Below are positions 10,081 to 18,583 of a stretch of 64,000 nucleotides of DNA, in pieces. Within the stretch, counting starts at the first letter, position 1; every line of letters starts with the position of its first letter. A program made the translations under genes and the position numbers. The DNA comes from Pseudorhodoplanes sp. (lineage in GTDB: Bacteria > Pseudomonadota > Alphaproteobacteria > Rhizobiales > Xanthobacteraceae), in assembly GCA_022843165.1 (NCBI GenBank), contig JALHOD010000005.1, positions 124,001-188,000 on the forward strand, written 5' to 3'. The notes beneath the pieces were generated by a model, which saw nothing but the letters and a program-made list of their open reading frames with translations, was not told the origin of the DNA and ran no database searches.

Positions 10081-10521
10081 ATGGCCGAACAATCCCGCCT
10101 TCTGATCCCGGCGCTGGGCGGACTCTATCGCGCGCTCGCGCCGGTCACCGAATTGCTCATCCGCCTGATGGCGGGGCTGTCGCTGATCGCGCACGGCTAT
10201 CCGAAATTTTTCGCGCTGCCGGCGAACGCGGCCTTTTTCGAGAAGGCTGGTTTTACGCCGGGATTGCTGTGGGCGCTTGCGGTCGCCGTCACGGAGACGA
10301 TCGGCGGCCTGTTGCTGGCGGTCGGATTTCTGACCCGTGTCGTTTCGGTTCCGATCCTGCTCTTCCTGCTGACCGCGGTCGTCTATCACTCGCAGTTCGG
10401 ATTTTTCTGGAATGCGCGCGGCTTCGAATATCCGCTGTTCTGGTCCATCGTGGTGTTTCATTTTCTGATTCATGGCGGCGGCCGCTGGTCGATCGATCGC
10501 CGGCTGGGCCGTGAGGTGTAA
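10081..10521 (+). CDS. DoxX-family membrane protein
   Basis: The 146-residue protein has four membrane segments and the DoxX pattern: LIRLMAGLSLIAHGYPKFFALP near residues 25-45, then ETIGGLLLAVGFLTRVVSVPILLFLLTAVV. DoxX-family proteins are small quinone- or respiration-associated membrane proteins, many with no defined role. A GGAGG ribosome-binding site sits 5 bases before the ATG. The next gene (MBL-fold) starts 11 bases after the stop, so they form an operon. It is not a thiosulfate:quinone oxidoreductase subunit by any evidence here. Confidence 0.85.
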   Translation: MAEQSRLLIPALGGLYRALAPVTELLIRLMAGLSLIAHGYPKFFALPANAAFFEKAGFTPGLLWALAVAVTETIGGLLLAVGFLTRVVSVPILLFLLTAVVYHSQFGFFWNARGFEYPLFWSIVVFHFLIHGGGRWSIDRRLGREV

Positions 10522-10531
10522 GGGCGTAAAG

Positions 10532-11482
10532 ATGGCAAAAGGCTTCGCATCCACCACCGATACCGCGGACAAGACCATCTCCTTCGACGAGATCGGCAAG
10601 GGACTTTACGCCTTCACCGCGGAGGGCGACCCCAATTCCGGCATCATCGTCGGCGACGATGGCGTCATGGTCGTCGACGCGCAGGCGACGCCGGTCATGG
10701 CGCTCGAAGTGATCGCTCGCGTGCGCAAGGTCACCGACAAGCCGATCAAGTATGTCTTGCTGTCGCATTATCACGCGGTGAGGGTGCTGGGCGCTTCCGC
10801 CTACGCCGGTGCCGAAATCCTGGCGTCGGACGCGGCGCGCGACATGATCGTGGAACGCGGCCGGCAGGACATGGATTCGGAAATCGGCCGCTTTCCGCGG
10901 CTGTTCCGCGCGGTCGAATCCATTCCCGGCCTGACCTGGCCGACTATCACATTCCCGCAGCAGATGTCGGTCTGGCTCGGCAAGCGCGAAGTGCGCATCA
11001 TGCATATCGGCCGCGGCCACACTGCGGGCGATGTCGTGGCCTATGTCCCGGACGCCAACGTCGTCTTCTCCGGCGATCTCGTCGAATATCACTCGGCCTG
11101 CTATTGCGGCGACGCGCATCTGGCCGACTGGCCGAAAACGCTCGACCGTCTCGCCGCCTTCAAGGCCAATGCGCTGGTGCCCGGGCGCGGCGCGGCGCTC
11201 GATTCGTCGGACAAGGTGCAGGCCGGCATCGACGGCACGCGCGATTTTCTGGCGACGCTTTACACCTCCGCGCAGGACAGCGTCGCCCAGGGCCTGACGC
11301 TGAAACAGGCGTTCGCCGCGGCGCGCAAGGCGATGGATCCGAAATTCTCCGGCTACGCGATCTACGAACATTGCATGCCGTTCAATGTCGCGCGCGCGTA
11401 TGACGAAGCGAAAGGCATGGGCTGGCCGGTGATCTGGACCGCCGAGCGCGATCGCGAGATGTGGGCGGCGTTGCAGGACTGA
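10532..11482 (+). CDS. MBL-fold protein with altered metal motif
   Basis: The 316-residue protein has the metallo-beta-lactamase fold: IIVGDDGVMVVDAQATP, VLLSHYHAVRVLGAS, GRGHTAGDVVAYVPDANVVFSGDLVEYHSA. The usual first metal motif HxHxDH reads HYHAVR here, so the Asp and third His are replaced by Val-Arg, while the later His (GRGHTAGD) and the Asp of SGDLVE are kept. It may bind one metal or use a different site. The ATG at 10532 follows TAAGGG; earlier codons overlap DoxX. Its gene neighbours are an FAD hydroxylase and DUF2783, suggesting a role in degrading an aromatic compound. No substrate can be named. Confidence 0.85.
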   Translation: MAKGFASTTDTADKTISFDEIGKGLYAFTAEGDPNSGIIVGDDGVMVVDAQATPVMALEVIARVRKVTDKPIKYVLLSHYHAVRVLGASAYAGAEILASDAARDMIVERGRQDMDSEIGRFPRLFRAVESIPGLTWPTITFPQQMSVWLGKREVRIMHIGRGHTAGDVVAYVPDANVVFSGDLVEYHSACYCGDAHLADWPKTLDRLAAFKANALVPGRGAALDSSDKVQAGIDGTRDFLATLYTSAQDSVAQGLTLKQAFAAARKAMDPKFSGYAIYEHCMPFNVARAYDEAKGMGWPVIWTAERDREMWAALQD

Positions 11483-11569
11483 CACCTCCGCGCCACTGTC
11501 TCGCCGCGATCAGCCAGCATTGATGCGGGTCCGGACCTGGTTCCGGTTCCCTCATATCCATGGCGTCTG

Positions 11570-12604
11570 GTGCTGGTCCTGTCAAAAATAGTCGTCCGCC
11601 GCGCGTTGCTTTTGTCCGGGCTGCTCTGTCTTGCGGCGGCGGTGACCGCCTGTTCGACCGCGCCGGGAAGTTCCGCGCTGGTTCCGGCGGGCGAAAGCCG
11701 CGATGGGTCCGCCATCAGCGGCGATCCGGTGCTGACGGTGGTCACCACCCGCAGTCCGGTGAAGGGAGCCCGCGCTTCGCCCTGGTTCGGTGCGGAAAGA
11801 GCCAGTCAGGCCAGCCAGGCGCGTGTGCGGCTGGCATCGCCGGCCGCCAGTTCCTTCGCCGCTGTTGGGCTGGGCGGCTGGCGCATCGAGTCCGTCGAGG
11901 CGGTTCCGGTCGGGCAGGGCCTGTCGCGCGGTGCCGGCCGGCGCGACGTGCTCATCTATGTGCATGGCTTCAATCAGACCTTCGAGACGGCGGCGCTCGA
12001 TGCGGCGCGGCTGTCGGACGGCATCCAGTTCCGCGGCGAGACCCTGCTGTTCTCCTGGCCGTCGAAGGCGAGTCTTTCGGATTACAACTACGATCGCGAA
12101 AGCGCGATGTGGTCGCGCGATGCGTTCGAGAGCATGCTCGACCAGTTGATCGCCGACCCCAATGTCGGCCGGATCAGCATTGTCGCCCATTCCATGGGAA
12201 CCATGCTGACCGTCGAGATGCTGCGTCAGCTCTATGACAGCCGCGGCGCCAGTGTGGACCAGAATATCGGCGCGGTGGTGCTGGCGGCGCCCGACATCGA
12301 CATCGACGGCTTCTCCGCCTCGGTCAATCGCATCGGCCCCTTGAAGGGCAAGATCACGGTGCTGACCGCATCGACCGACCGCGCGCTCGATCTGATGCGG
12401 CGCATGTCCGGTGGCGTGACCCGGGTCGGGATGGCGGAAGCCAGGAAACTCCAGGCGCTGGGCCTGAAGGTAATCGACGCCTCGCAGGTCGGTGTCGGCG
12501 CGGTCAATCACGACCTGTTCCTGTCGGACGCCAGGGTGCGCGACCAGGTCCGGCGCGCCATCGATCAAACAGCCGCGCCATCCCATGCGGGCGCAGCCAA
12601 TTAG
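11570..12604 (+). CDS. Alpha/beta-hydrolase lipoprotein (DUF900)
   Basis: This 344-residue protein begins with a lipoprotein signal peptide ending in the lipobox VTAC near residue 28, so it should be acylated and tethered to a membrane facing the periplasm. The hydrolase domain shows DVLIYVHGFNQTFETAALDAARL (oxyanion side), LLFSWPSKA, and the nucleophile elbow AHSMGT, as in DUF900 esterases; the catalytic acid and His lie further on (APDIDIDGF; NHDLF). The start is GTG at 11570. No substrate is known. It lies between the MBL and FAD-hydroxylase genes on the same strand with gaps of about 90 and 120 bases. Confidence 0.85.
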   Translation: MLVLSKIVVRRALLLSGLLCLAAAVTACSTAPGSSALVPAGESRDGSAISGDPVLTVVTTRSPVKGARASPWFGAERASQASQARVRLASPAASSFAAVGLGGWRIESVEAVPVGQGLSRGAGRRDVLIYVHGFNQTFETAALDAARLSDGIQFRGETLLFSWPSKASLSDYNYDRESAMWSRDAFESMLDQLIADPNVGRISIVAHSMGTMLTVEMLRQLYDSRGASVDQNIGAVVLAAPDIDIDGFSASVNRIGPLKGKITVLTASTDRALDLMRRMSGGVTRVGMAEARKLQALGLKVIDASQVGVGAVNHDLFLSDARVRDQVRRAIDQTAAPSHAGAAN

Positions 12605-12722
12605 CGGGGCGGCCGCCGTCTGACCGCAAGTTGCCGGCCCGGATGAAGCGCGCTATTGGTTACAGTCGAAACCGTTCGGCGCAGCCTGCCGCCAAGAACA
12701 GGCGCCTGACCGGGAGGGACGC

Positions 12723-14330
12723 ATGACCTCTGCCGCGGGCGAGCGCAAGACCATCTATCATTACAGCTATCGCCGTTCGCGCGATCAGGACGCCCATGTG
12801 CCGGCGCGGCATCCGGTGGTGGTGGTCGGCGCCGGTCCGGTCGGGCTGACGGCGGCGATCGATCTGGCGTTGCGCGGCGTGCCGGTGGTGCTGCTCGACG
12901 ATTCCGACAAGATCGGCGAAGGCTCGCGCGGGATCTGCTACGCCAAGCGCACGCTGGAAATTCTCGACCGGCTCGGCGTCGGCGAGGGACTGGTTGAACA
13001 GGGCGTCACCTGGAAGCTCGGCAAGGTCTTTCTCGGCGATGACCTCGTCTATTCCTTCGATCTGTTGCCGGAAGACGGCCACAAGATGCCGGCCTTCATC
13101 AACCTGCAGCAATATTATCTGGAGAAGGCGCTGGTCGATCGCGCGCTCGCGCTCGATAACATCGATCTGCGCTGGCGCAACAAGGTGGCGGGGCTGGAGC
13201 AGCGCAATGACGACGTGCGCCTGACCGTCGAGACTCCCGACGGCCCGTACCAGATCGACGCCGACTGGCTGATTGCCGCCGATGGCGCGCGATCCAGCAT
13301 CCGCGATTTCATGGGTCTCGGTTTCAGGGGCGTCACCTTCGAGGACAAGTTCCTGATCGCCGATATCCGCATGACCGCGGACTTCCCGACCGAGCGCCGG
13401 TTCTGGTTCGATCCGCCGTTTCATTCCGGCCAGTCGGCCCTGATGCATCGCCAACCCGACAATGTGTGGCGCATTGATCTGCAGCTCGGGCCGGAAGCCG
13501 ATGTCGAGGCGGAGCAGAAGCCCGAACGTGTGACCGCGCGGCTGCGCAAGATGCTCGGCGAGCGCGATTTTGAACTGGAATGGGTGTCGATCTATCGCTT
13601 CAATTGCCGCAGGCTCGATCGCTTCCTGCATGGCCGGGTGATCTTTGTCGGCGACAGCGCGCACCAGGTCTCGCCCTTTGGCGCGCGTGGGGCGAATTCC
13701 GGGGTGCAGGACGCCGAAAATCTGGGCTGGAAACTGGCTGCCGTGATTGCCGGCGAGGCCGGTCCGGGCCTGCTGGAAAGCTACGATCTGGAGCGCCGGC
13801 AGGCGGCGGACGAGAACATCGCGCATTCGACGCGGTCGACCGATTTCATCGCGCCGCATTCGCCGGCCGAACAGAACCTGCGCAACGCCGTGCTCGATCT
13901 TGCGCCGCGCTGCGATTTCGCCCGCCGCATGGTCAATTCCGGTCGGTTGTCGGTCGCCACTGTCTATGACACGCCGCTCTCCACGCCGGACGAGGAGTCC
14001 TTTGCCGGGTCCGCGCGGCTGGGCGCGCCCGTTCCCGATGCCCGAATGCGAAAGGCGGACGGCACGAACTGCCATCTGGTGTCGGAATTGTCCGACGGCT
14101 TCGAATTGCTCTACGTGAAGAACGGCGTGGCGCCGTCATTGCCCGACGGCATCAGGCTGACCGAAATCGGGACCGGATTGCTGGACGATCGCGGATATTT
14201 CGCCGCACGCTTCGACGCCACGCCCGGGGCAGCCTATCTGCTGCGGCCCGACCAGCATCTATGCGCACGCTGGCGTACCTGCGATGCGGGCAAGGTGAGG
14301 GCGGCGCGCGATCGCGCGCTCGGCCGCTGA
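12723..14330 (+). CDS. FAD-dependent aromatic hydroxylase (PheA/TfdB/MhpA type)
   Basis: The 535-residue flavoprotein monooxygenase has the dinucleotide-binding motif VVVVGAGPVGLTAAIDLALRG (residues 29-49), the second FAD motif RVIFVGDSAHQVSPFGARGANSGVQDAENLGWKL (near 305-340), and an intermediate DG-containing segment LIAADGARSSIR. Enzymes of this group hydroxylate phenolic rings with NAD(P)H and oxygen. The C-terminal domain (from about 420) is the thioredoxin-like module seen in phenol hydroxylases. A GGGAGGG site precedes the ATG. Its position with hmgA, MBL and DUF2783 points to aromatic-acid catabolism; the substrate is unknown. Confidence 0.9.
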   Translation: MTSAAGERKTIYHYSYRRSRDQDAHVPARHPVVVVGAGPVGLTAAIDLALRGVPVVLLDDSDKIGEGSRGICYAKRTLEILDRLGVGEGLVEQGVTWKLGKVFLGDDLVYSFDLLPEDGHKMPAFINLQQYYLEKALVDRALALDNIDLRWRNKVAGLEQRNDDVRLTVETPDGPYQIDADWLIAADGARSSIRDFMGLGFRGVTFEDKFLIADIRMTADFPTERRFWFDPPFHSGQSALMHRQPDNVWRIDLQLGPEADVEAEQKPERVTARLRKMLGERDFELEWVSIYRFNCRRLDRFLHGRVIFVGDSAHQVSPFGARGANSGVQDAENLGWKLAAVIAGEAGPGLLESYDLERRQAADENIAHSTRSTDFIAPHSPAEQNLRNAVLDLAPRCDFARRMVNSGRLSVATVYDTPLSTPDEESFAGSARLGAPVPDARMRKADGTNCHLVSELSDGFELLYVKNGVAPSLPDGIRLTEIGTGLLDDRGYFAARFDATPGAAYLLRPDQHLCARWRTCDAGKVRAARDRALGR

Positions 14331-14333
14331 GAT

Positions 14334-14753
14334 TCAGGTCGGCATCCGCATCGACAGCAGCATGTCGTTGCAGGCGTCCGCGCACTCGCTGCAGGTCTTT
14401 GCGCAGACGGCGCAATGCTTGTGCATGCTGGCGTGGCGCTCGCACTCCGCGGCGCAGGATCGGCAGAAGGCGATGCAGGTGGTGAGCTGGGCTTCGAGCA
14501 ATTGCCGGTGCCCGACCTTGTTGGTGCGCGACATGATCGCGCCGGTGGCCGAGCACACGGCGGCGCAGTCGAGATTGAGCCGGATGCAGGTGATCAGCTT
14601 GCTGACATTGCTTTCGGCGAGACAGGCGTCGGCGCAGGCGGTGCAGGTTTCCACGCAGGCGAAACACGCCTCGATGCAGCGGCTGATGGCGTCGGCGTGA
14701 GCCGGATGGTCCGGGTGCGCTTTCACCATGGCCCGGACGGCGACGGCTGACAT
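14334..14753 (-). CDS. Four-helix-bundle copper-storage protein (Csp3-like)
   Basis: The 139-residue protein has 18 Cys residues, many in CxxxC and CxxC spacing along helices (CIEACFACVETCTACADAC; CIAFCRSCAAEC; CAVCAKTCSECADAC), plus several His and Met. This is the DUF326/Csp pattern, in which a tetramer of four-helix bundles stores many Cu(I) ions inside the helix core. There is no Tat or Sec leader, so it should be the cytosolic Csp3 type. A GGAGGC site 5-6 bases upstream fixes the ATG at 14753. It is encoded on the opposite strand between the FAD hydroxylase and DUF2783 genes and converges on the hydroxylase with 3 bases between stops. Confidence 0.88.
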   Translation of the reverse strand: MSAVAVRAMVKAHPDHPAHADAISRCIEACFACVETCTACADACLAESNVSKLITCIRLNLDCAAVCSATGAIMSRTNKVGHRQLLEAQLTTCIAFCRSCAAECERHASMHKHCAVCAKTCSECADACNDMLLSMRMPT

Positions 14754-14903
14754 AAGAGCCTCCATTGTTGTGAATGCCGCGATCGGCTTCAAAGCTAACG
14801 GGCACAACTGCAGATGGTTCCGGGGAACCCGGAATCCGCGCATTGACCCCTCCGATCGGGGCGCTAGGCTCGCGCCTCGTCGAAATCCCCGTCAGGACCG
14901 CCG

Positions 14904-15098
14904 ATGCCGACTCTTATCACCGCCTCGCAATTCAAGGATCCCGATTCCGCCTATGTGACGCTAATCGAAGCGCGGCGCGGTCTGTCCGAATCAGAGGCGG
15001 CGGCGCTCGATGCGAAGCTGGTTCTGATTCTCGCCAATCACATCGGCGATCCGGATGTGCTGAAGGAGGCGATCGCGCTGGCGAAAGCCGGCCGCTGA
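14904..15098 (+). CDS. DUF2783 small protein
   Basis: This 64-residue acidic/helical protein (LITASQFKDPDSAYVTLIEA, then LSESEAAALDAKLVLILANH) resembles DUF2783, a family of about 60-70 residues often encoded next to FAD hydroxylases and MBL proteins of aromatic degradation. No catalytic motif is present; it may be an accessory subunit. It ends one base before the stop of the convergent histidine kinase gene. The family name is from recall of the sequence pattern and is not verified. Confidence 0.7.
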   Translation: MPTLITASQFKDPDSAYVTLIEARRGLSESEAAALDAKLVLILANHIGDPDVLKEAIALAKAGR

Positions 15099-15099
15099 G

Positions 15100-17421
15100 T
15101 CAGGACTCGTCCGGATCGCGCGGCTTTTCCGCCATGCGGTCGAGCACGGCGCTGGCGCGTGCCACAGGATCCTTCGAATCCGCGTCCAGGATCTGGCGGA
15201 TTTTCTTGGCCAGATCGTCGGCCGTGAACGGCTTGGTCAAAAGATCCACGTCGGCATCAAGCCGCCCCTGGTGGATGATGGCGTTGCGCGTGTAGCCGGT
15301 AGCGAACAGCACTTTCAGGTCGGGCCGCCGCCGCCGTGCTTCGTCGGCGATTTGCCGGCCGTTCATGCCGCCGGGCAGCACCACGTCTGTGAACAGCATC
15401 TTGATATGCGGATTGGCGTCGAGCAGCCGCAAGGCGCTCTGGCCTTCATAGGTGGAAATCACGTCATAGCCTTCGTCGCGCAGCACTTCGGTGCTGAAGC
15501 GATTGACCTCTTCGTCGTCCTCCACCAGCAGGATCGTTTCCTTCAGGCTTTCGCTTGCGGGCGAGGCGGCCGGTTCCGGCTCGGACGGAAGCCAGGGTTC
15601 GACCTGGCTCTCGTCGGTCAGCCGCAGCAAATACAGCTTGATCGTCGTGCCTTCGCCGGCCTCGCTGTAGATCTTGATGTGCCCGCCCGACTGCTTGACG
15701 AAGCCATAGACCATGCTGAGACCGAGTCCGGTCCCGACCCCGGTCGGCTTGGTGGTGAAGAACGGCTCGAACGCGCGATCGATCACGTCCTTGGTCATGC
15801 CGGTGCCGGAATCGGTGATCGCCAGCAGCACATACTGGCCGGCCTCGACGTCTCCGCCCTGGGCCGCGGCATAGGCCTCGTCCAGATAGGTATTGGCGGT
15901 TTCGATGGTGAGCGTGCCGCCCTCCGGCATGGCGTCGCGGGCATTGATCGCCAGATTCAGGATGGCATTCTCGAGCTGGTTGGGATCGATCGCCGTCTTC
16001 CACAAGCCGCCGGCCAGCACGGTCTCGACCGTGATGCTCTCGCCGATCGAACGGCGCAGCAATTCCGACATGCCCTGGACCAGCCGGTTCAGATCGACCG
16101 CCTTTTCCTCCAGCGGATGCTGGCGGGAATAGGCGAGCAGCCGCTGGATCAGCGTCGCGGCGCGCTGCGAGGCCTGACGCGCGGAATTGAGCGTGCGCCG
16201 GAGGCGATCATCGCCCTCGGGAACGCGGCGCAAGGCGAGATCGACATTGCCGAGGATGGCGGTGAGCAGATTGTTGAAGTCATGCGCGATGCCGCCGGTG
16301 AGGCGGCCGACCGCCTCCATCTTCTGCGACTGACGCAGCGCGAGTTCCGTCCGCTCGCGGCGGGCGACCTCCTGCTGCAGGCGCGCCAGCGCCAGCGCGG
16401 CGTTGCGCGTGCGGCGCAGGGCGATCAGCGACAGAATGAAGAGGGCGATGGTGGCCGGCACGCCGAAAATCAGATGGCGCGACATGTTGATCAGCCATTC
16501 GGTGATCACCGTCTGCCGGTTAATGCCGACCATCGCGAACACGTCGACATTGGCGAGCCGCCGGTAGGCGAAAATCCGCTCCGCGCCGTCGAGTGGAGAG
16601 ACGGCGTAGATCAGCCCTGAATTGTTCTCCTGCATCGCGGGGATGAGCGGGCTGTTTCCAGGCAGGCGCCTGGGAAACCGGGCGTCCAGCGGGAAACGCG
16701 TCAGAACGGCGCCGTCTGCGCGGATCAGCTGCACGATGTCGCTGTCACGCCGGGGAAGGGTGGAATAGAATTGCGAAAAATATTCCGGCCTGGCCGAAAT
16801 CGTCGTCAGCCCGTTGAAATCGGGCGCGCCGCTCGCGGTCGAGCGGCGCTTGTTATAGGCGAAGAATCGAAGATCCTGAATGCGGGAATCGAGAACCTCG
16901 CTGACATGCAGCAGCAGGTTCGGATTGTCTTTCAGCATCTTGAAGTAGTCGCGGTCGCTCAGGTCGAGCGCCGGCATCGGAAACACGGTGCCGGACACCA
17001 GCGGCTTGCCGTCTGCCCCGATCACCCAGATGTCGAGCAATTGCGGCATGGAGTTGGCGAGGACGCGCAGGCGCTGGCTGAAGTCGCGCTCGCGGGCGCG
17101 AATCTCCGGGTCCGCGACATTGACCATTTCGTCGGTGTAGCGGGCGGCCAGATCGAGGGTCTCGAACACCTTGGTCGCGTGCTCATAGACCACATCGAGC
17201 GTGCGCTCGAGCCGGGCGGTGGACTCGGCGAATTGCTGGCGGTAGCCAAGCCATGCGGCGAGGGCGAAGATGATGATCGGGAACAGGATCGATGCGGCGA
17301 CCAGCAGCCGCAGTGGCCGCGTCGCATGCGCCATGTCGCGCGACGAGATCGGGTCCTCGGGGGCGGATTTTTTTGCGGTCTTCGCCAAGGCCAAATCGTC
17401 CGCCTGCCGGTCTCTATTCAA
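15100..17421 (-). CDS. Hybrid sensor histidine kinase/response regulator
   Basis: The protein has 773 residues from a TTG at 17421, or about 744 from an ATG at 17334 just before the first membrane helix. Order of parts: membrane helix (about 38-60), a periplasmic Cache/PDC-like sensor (about 60-310), second helix (about 316-338), HisKA with the phospho-acceptor His in GGIAHDFNNLL, an HATPase with N box NLAINARDAMPEGG and G boxes DSGTGM and GTGLGLSM, and a C-terminal receiver (ILLVEDDEEVN, phospho-acceptor Asp in LFTDVVLPGGMNG, Lys in LTKPF). It senses an extracytoplasmic signal and relays phosphate internally; no dedicated partner regulator is adjacent. Target genes are unknown. Confidence 0.92.
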   Translation of the reverse strand: MNRDRQADDLALAKTAKKSAPEDPISSRDMAHATRPLRLLVAASILFPIIIFALAAWLGYRQQFAESTARLERTLDVVYEHATKVFETLDLAARYTDEMVNVADPEIRARERDFSQRLRVLANSMPQLLDIWVIGADGKPLVSGTVFPMPALDLSDRDYFKMLKDNPNLLLHVSEVLDSRIQDLRFFAYNKRRSTASGAPDFNGLTTISARPEYFSQFYSTLPRRDSDIVQLIRADGAVLTRFPLDARFPRRLPGNSPLIPAMQENNSGLIYAVSPLDGAERIFAYRRLANVDVFAMVGINRQTVITEWLINMSRHLIFGVPATIALFILSLIALRRTRNAALALARLQQEVARRERTELALRQSQKMEAVGRLTGGIAHDFNNLLTAILGNVDLALRRVPEGDDRLRRTLNSARQASQRAATLIQRLLAYSRQHPLEEKAVDLNRLVQGMSELLRRSIGESITVETVLAGGLWKTAIDPNQLENAILNLAINARDAMPEGGTLTIETANTYLDEAYAAAQGGDVEAGQYVLLAITDSGTGMTKDVIDRAFEPFFTTKPTGVGTGLGLSMVYGFVKQSGGHIKIYSEAGEGTTIKLYLLRLTDESQVEPWLPSEPEPAASPASESLKETILLVEDDEEVNRFSTEVLRDEGYDVISTYEGQSALRLLDANPHIKMLFTDVVLPGGMNGRQIADEARRRRPDLKVLFATGYTRNAIIHQGRLDADVDLLTKPFTADDLAKKIRQILDADSKDPVARASAVLDRMAEKPRDPDES

Positions 17422-17530
17422 TGAATTAAGGGCTTTTGGTAGCCGCTCGCCGCCGCGAGTTCAATGCTGCGTCCGGGTCGCATTCACGGCGCCGGGTTCC
17501 CATATGGCGTCCGGACGAGGAGATTCCGGA

Positions 17531-18067
17531 ATGTTTGGGCTTCTGCGCACGGGTTCCATGGCGGCTGCGGCCGCGTTTTTTACAATGGCGGTCTGGGGGA
17601 TTGGTCCGGCCCGGGCGGCGGACGATCCGGACCTGCTGTTCAAGCGGTCCACGGTTTTCAAATGGCTGTCGCCGAACGACAAGCTCGCCACCTATGGAAT
17701 CGACGACCCGGAGGTCGAGGGCGTGGCGTGTCACTTTACCGTCCCCGAAAAGGGCGGCTTCAAGGGCTGGATCGGAATAGCCGAGGAGGTGTCCGATATC
17801 TCGCTGGCCTGCCGGCAGATCGGGCCGATCAAATTCAAGGCCAGGTTCGAGCAGGGCGAGGATGTGTTCCGCCAGCGCCGTTCGCTGCTGTTCAAGAAGA
17901 TGCAGATCGTGCGCGGCTGCGACATGAAGCGCAACGTGCTTGTCTACATGGTCTATTCCGACCGCATCATCGAAGGCTCGCCGAAGAATTCCACGTCTTC
18001 GGTGCCGATCATGCCATGGGGCGGCACGGGCGATGTTCCGCGCTGCGCCGACTGGGTGGAGAAGTAA
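17531..18067 (+). CDS. creA: CreA-family periplasmic protein
   Basis: About 178 residues from the ATG at 17531, chosen because AGGAG lies 8 bases upstream. A signal peptide (TGSMAAAAAFFTMAVWGIGPARA) directs export. The mature domain has the CreA hallmarks GVACHFTVPEKGGFKGWIG, RRSLLFKKMQIVRGCDMKRNVLVYMVYSDRIIEGSPKNSTSSVPI. CreA is widespread in proteobacteria but its biochemical role is not established. The neighbouring histidine kinase is divergent, with about 110 bases of shared promoter region. Confidence 0.92.
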   Translation: MFGLLRTGSMAAAAAFFTMAVWGIGPARAADDPDLLFKRSTVFKWLSPNDKLATYGIDDPEVEGVACHFTVPEKGGFKGWIGIAEEVSDISLACRQIGPIKFKARFEQGEDVFRQRRSLLFKKMQIVRGCDMKRNVLVYMVYSDRIIEGSPKNSTSSVPIMPWGGTGDVPRCADWVEK

Positions 18068-18076
18068 GGCACGAGG

Positions 18077-18122
18077 GCATGACCCCGAAAAGTAGGGACC
18101 GGTTTTCGGAAAAGATCCTGCT
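18077..18122. repeat. Bradyrhizobiaceae-like intergenic palindromic repeat
   Basis: The sequence reads GCATGACCCCGAAAAG at its left end and CCGGTTTTCGGAAAAGATC at its right. The inner arms CCGAAAA (18085-18091) and TTTTCGG (18103-18109) form a 7-bp stem with an 11-base loop, and GCATGA/ATCCTGC form imperfect outer arms. From memory, very similar elements are scattered between genes in Bradyrhizobium and related genomes. It sits between the convergent creA and 18135-18443 genes. I see one copy in this window. Confidence 0.65.
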
Positions 18123-18134
18123 GGCCCGAAAGCG

Positions 18135-18443
18135 TCAGCGCGAGCAGACGATGGCGACGAATTCCGAGCAGGTGCCGGCGCGGCAGGCGCCGCTGCCGGT
18201 GGTCGGCACGGCGCCGGTGATCTCGTCACGGTCGATCTTGCTGTAGGACGCCGCCTTGGAGAATTCCTTGGACTGGCAATAAGCGGCGGCCGCCGCCGCG
18301 CCGCAGGCCGCGCCCGAGGCCAGGCAGCGATCCACGCCATAGCCGTCGGCGTCATTGGCGATGATGAAGATGCGATTCTCGGCCTGGGCCGCGGAGGCCA
18401 GCAGGACCGCGATCAGCATGGGCAGTGCGAGCAGGCTCCGCAT
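18135..18443 (-). CDS. Small secreted cysteine-containing protein
   Basis: The 102-residue product has a clear signal peptide (MRSLLALPMLIAVLLASAAQA) and a mature part of about 80 residues with six Cys (DRCLASGAACG, YCQSKEF, GACRAGTC, IVCSR), consistent with a small disulfide-bonded periplasmic protein. I do not recognise a named domain; similar short proteins with the NDADGYGVDRCLASGAACG segment occur in Rhizobiales as far as I recall. No strong ribosome-binding site is evident. It converges on creA across the palindromic repeat. Confidence 0.72.
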   Translation of the reverse strand: MRSLLALPMLIAVLLASAAQAENRIFIIANDADGYGVDRCLASGAACGAAAAAAYCQSKEFSKAASYSKIDRDEITGAVPTTGSGACRAGTCSEFVAIVCSR

Positions 18444-18583
18444 CGGATCACGCGCGTTGGAGGTAATGCCATAATTTGGATGGAAATAACTAAGGTTCTG
18501 TTAACCGGTTCCATCCGGCCGCAACAATCCCTCCTTCAGCCCGGCCGGCGATTTCGCGCCGGGTGCGGCGCCGCGGCCACGCC

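Noticed and set aside
8602-10599. 665-codon minus-strand frame over hmgA and DoxX
   Set aside because: It overlaps two conserved genes and has no domain or signal; composition is that of an antisense shadow.
12660-14075. 471-codon minus-strand frame over the FAD hydroxylase
   Set aside because: No recognisable motif, and the plus strand has complete FAD-binding motifs.
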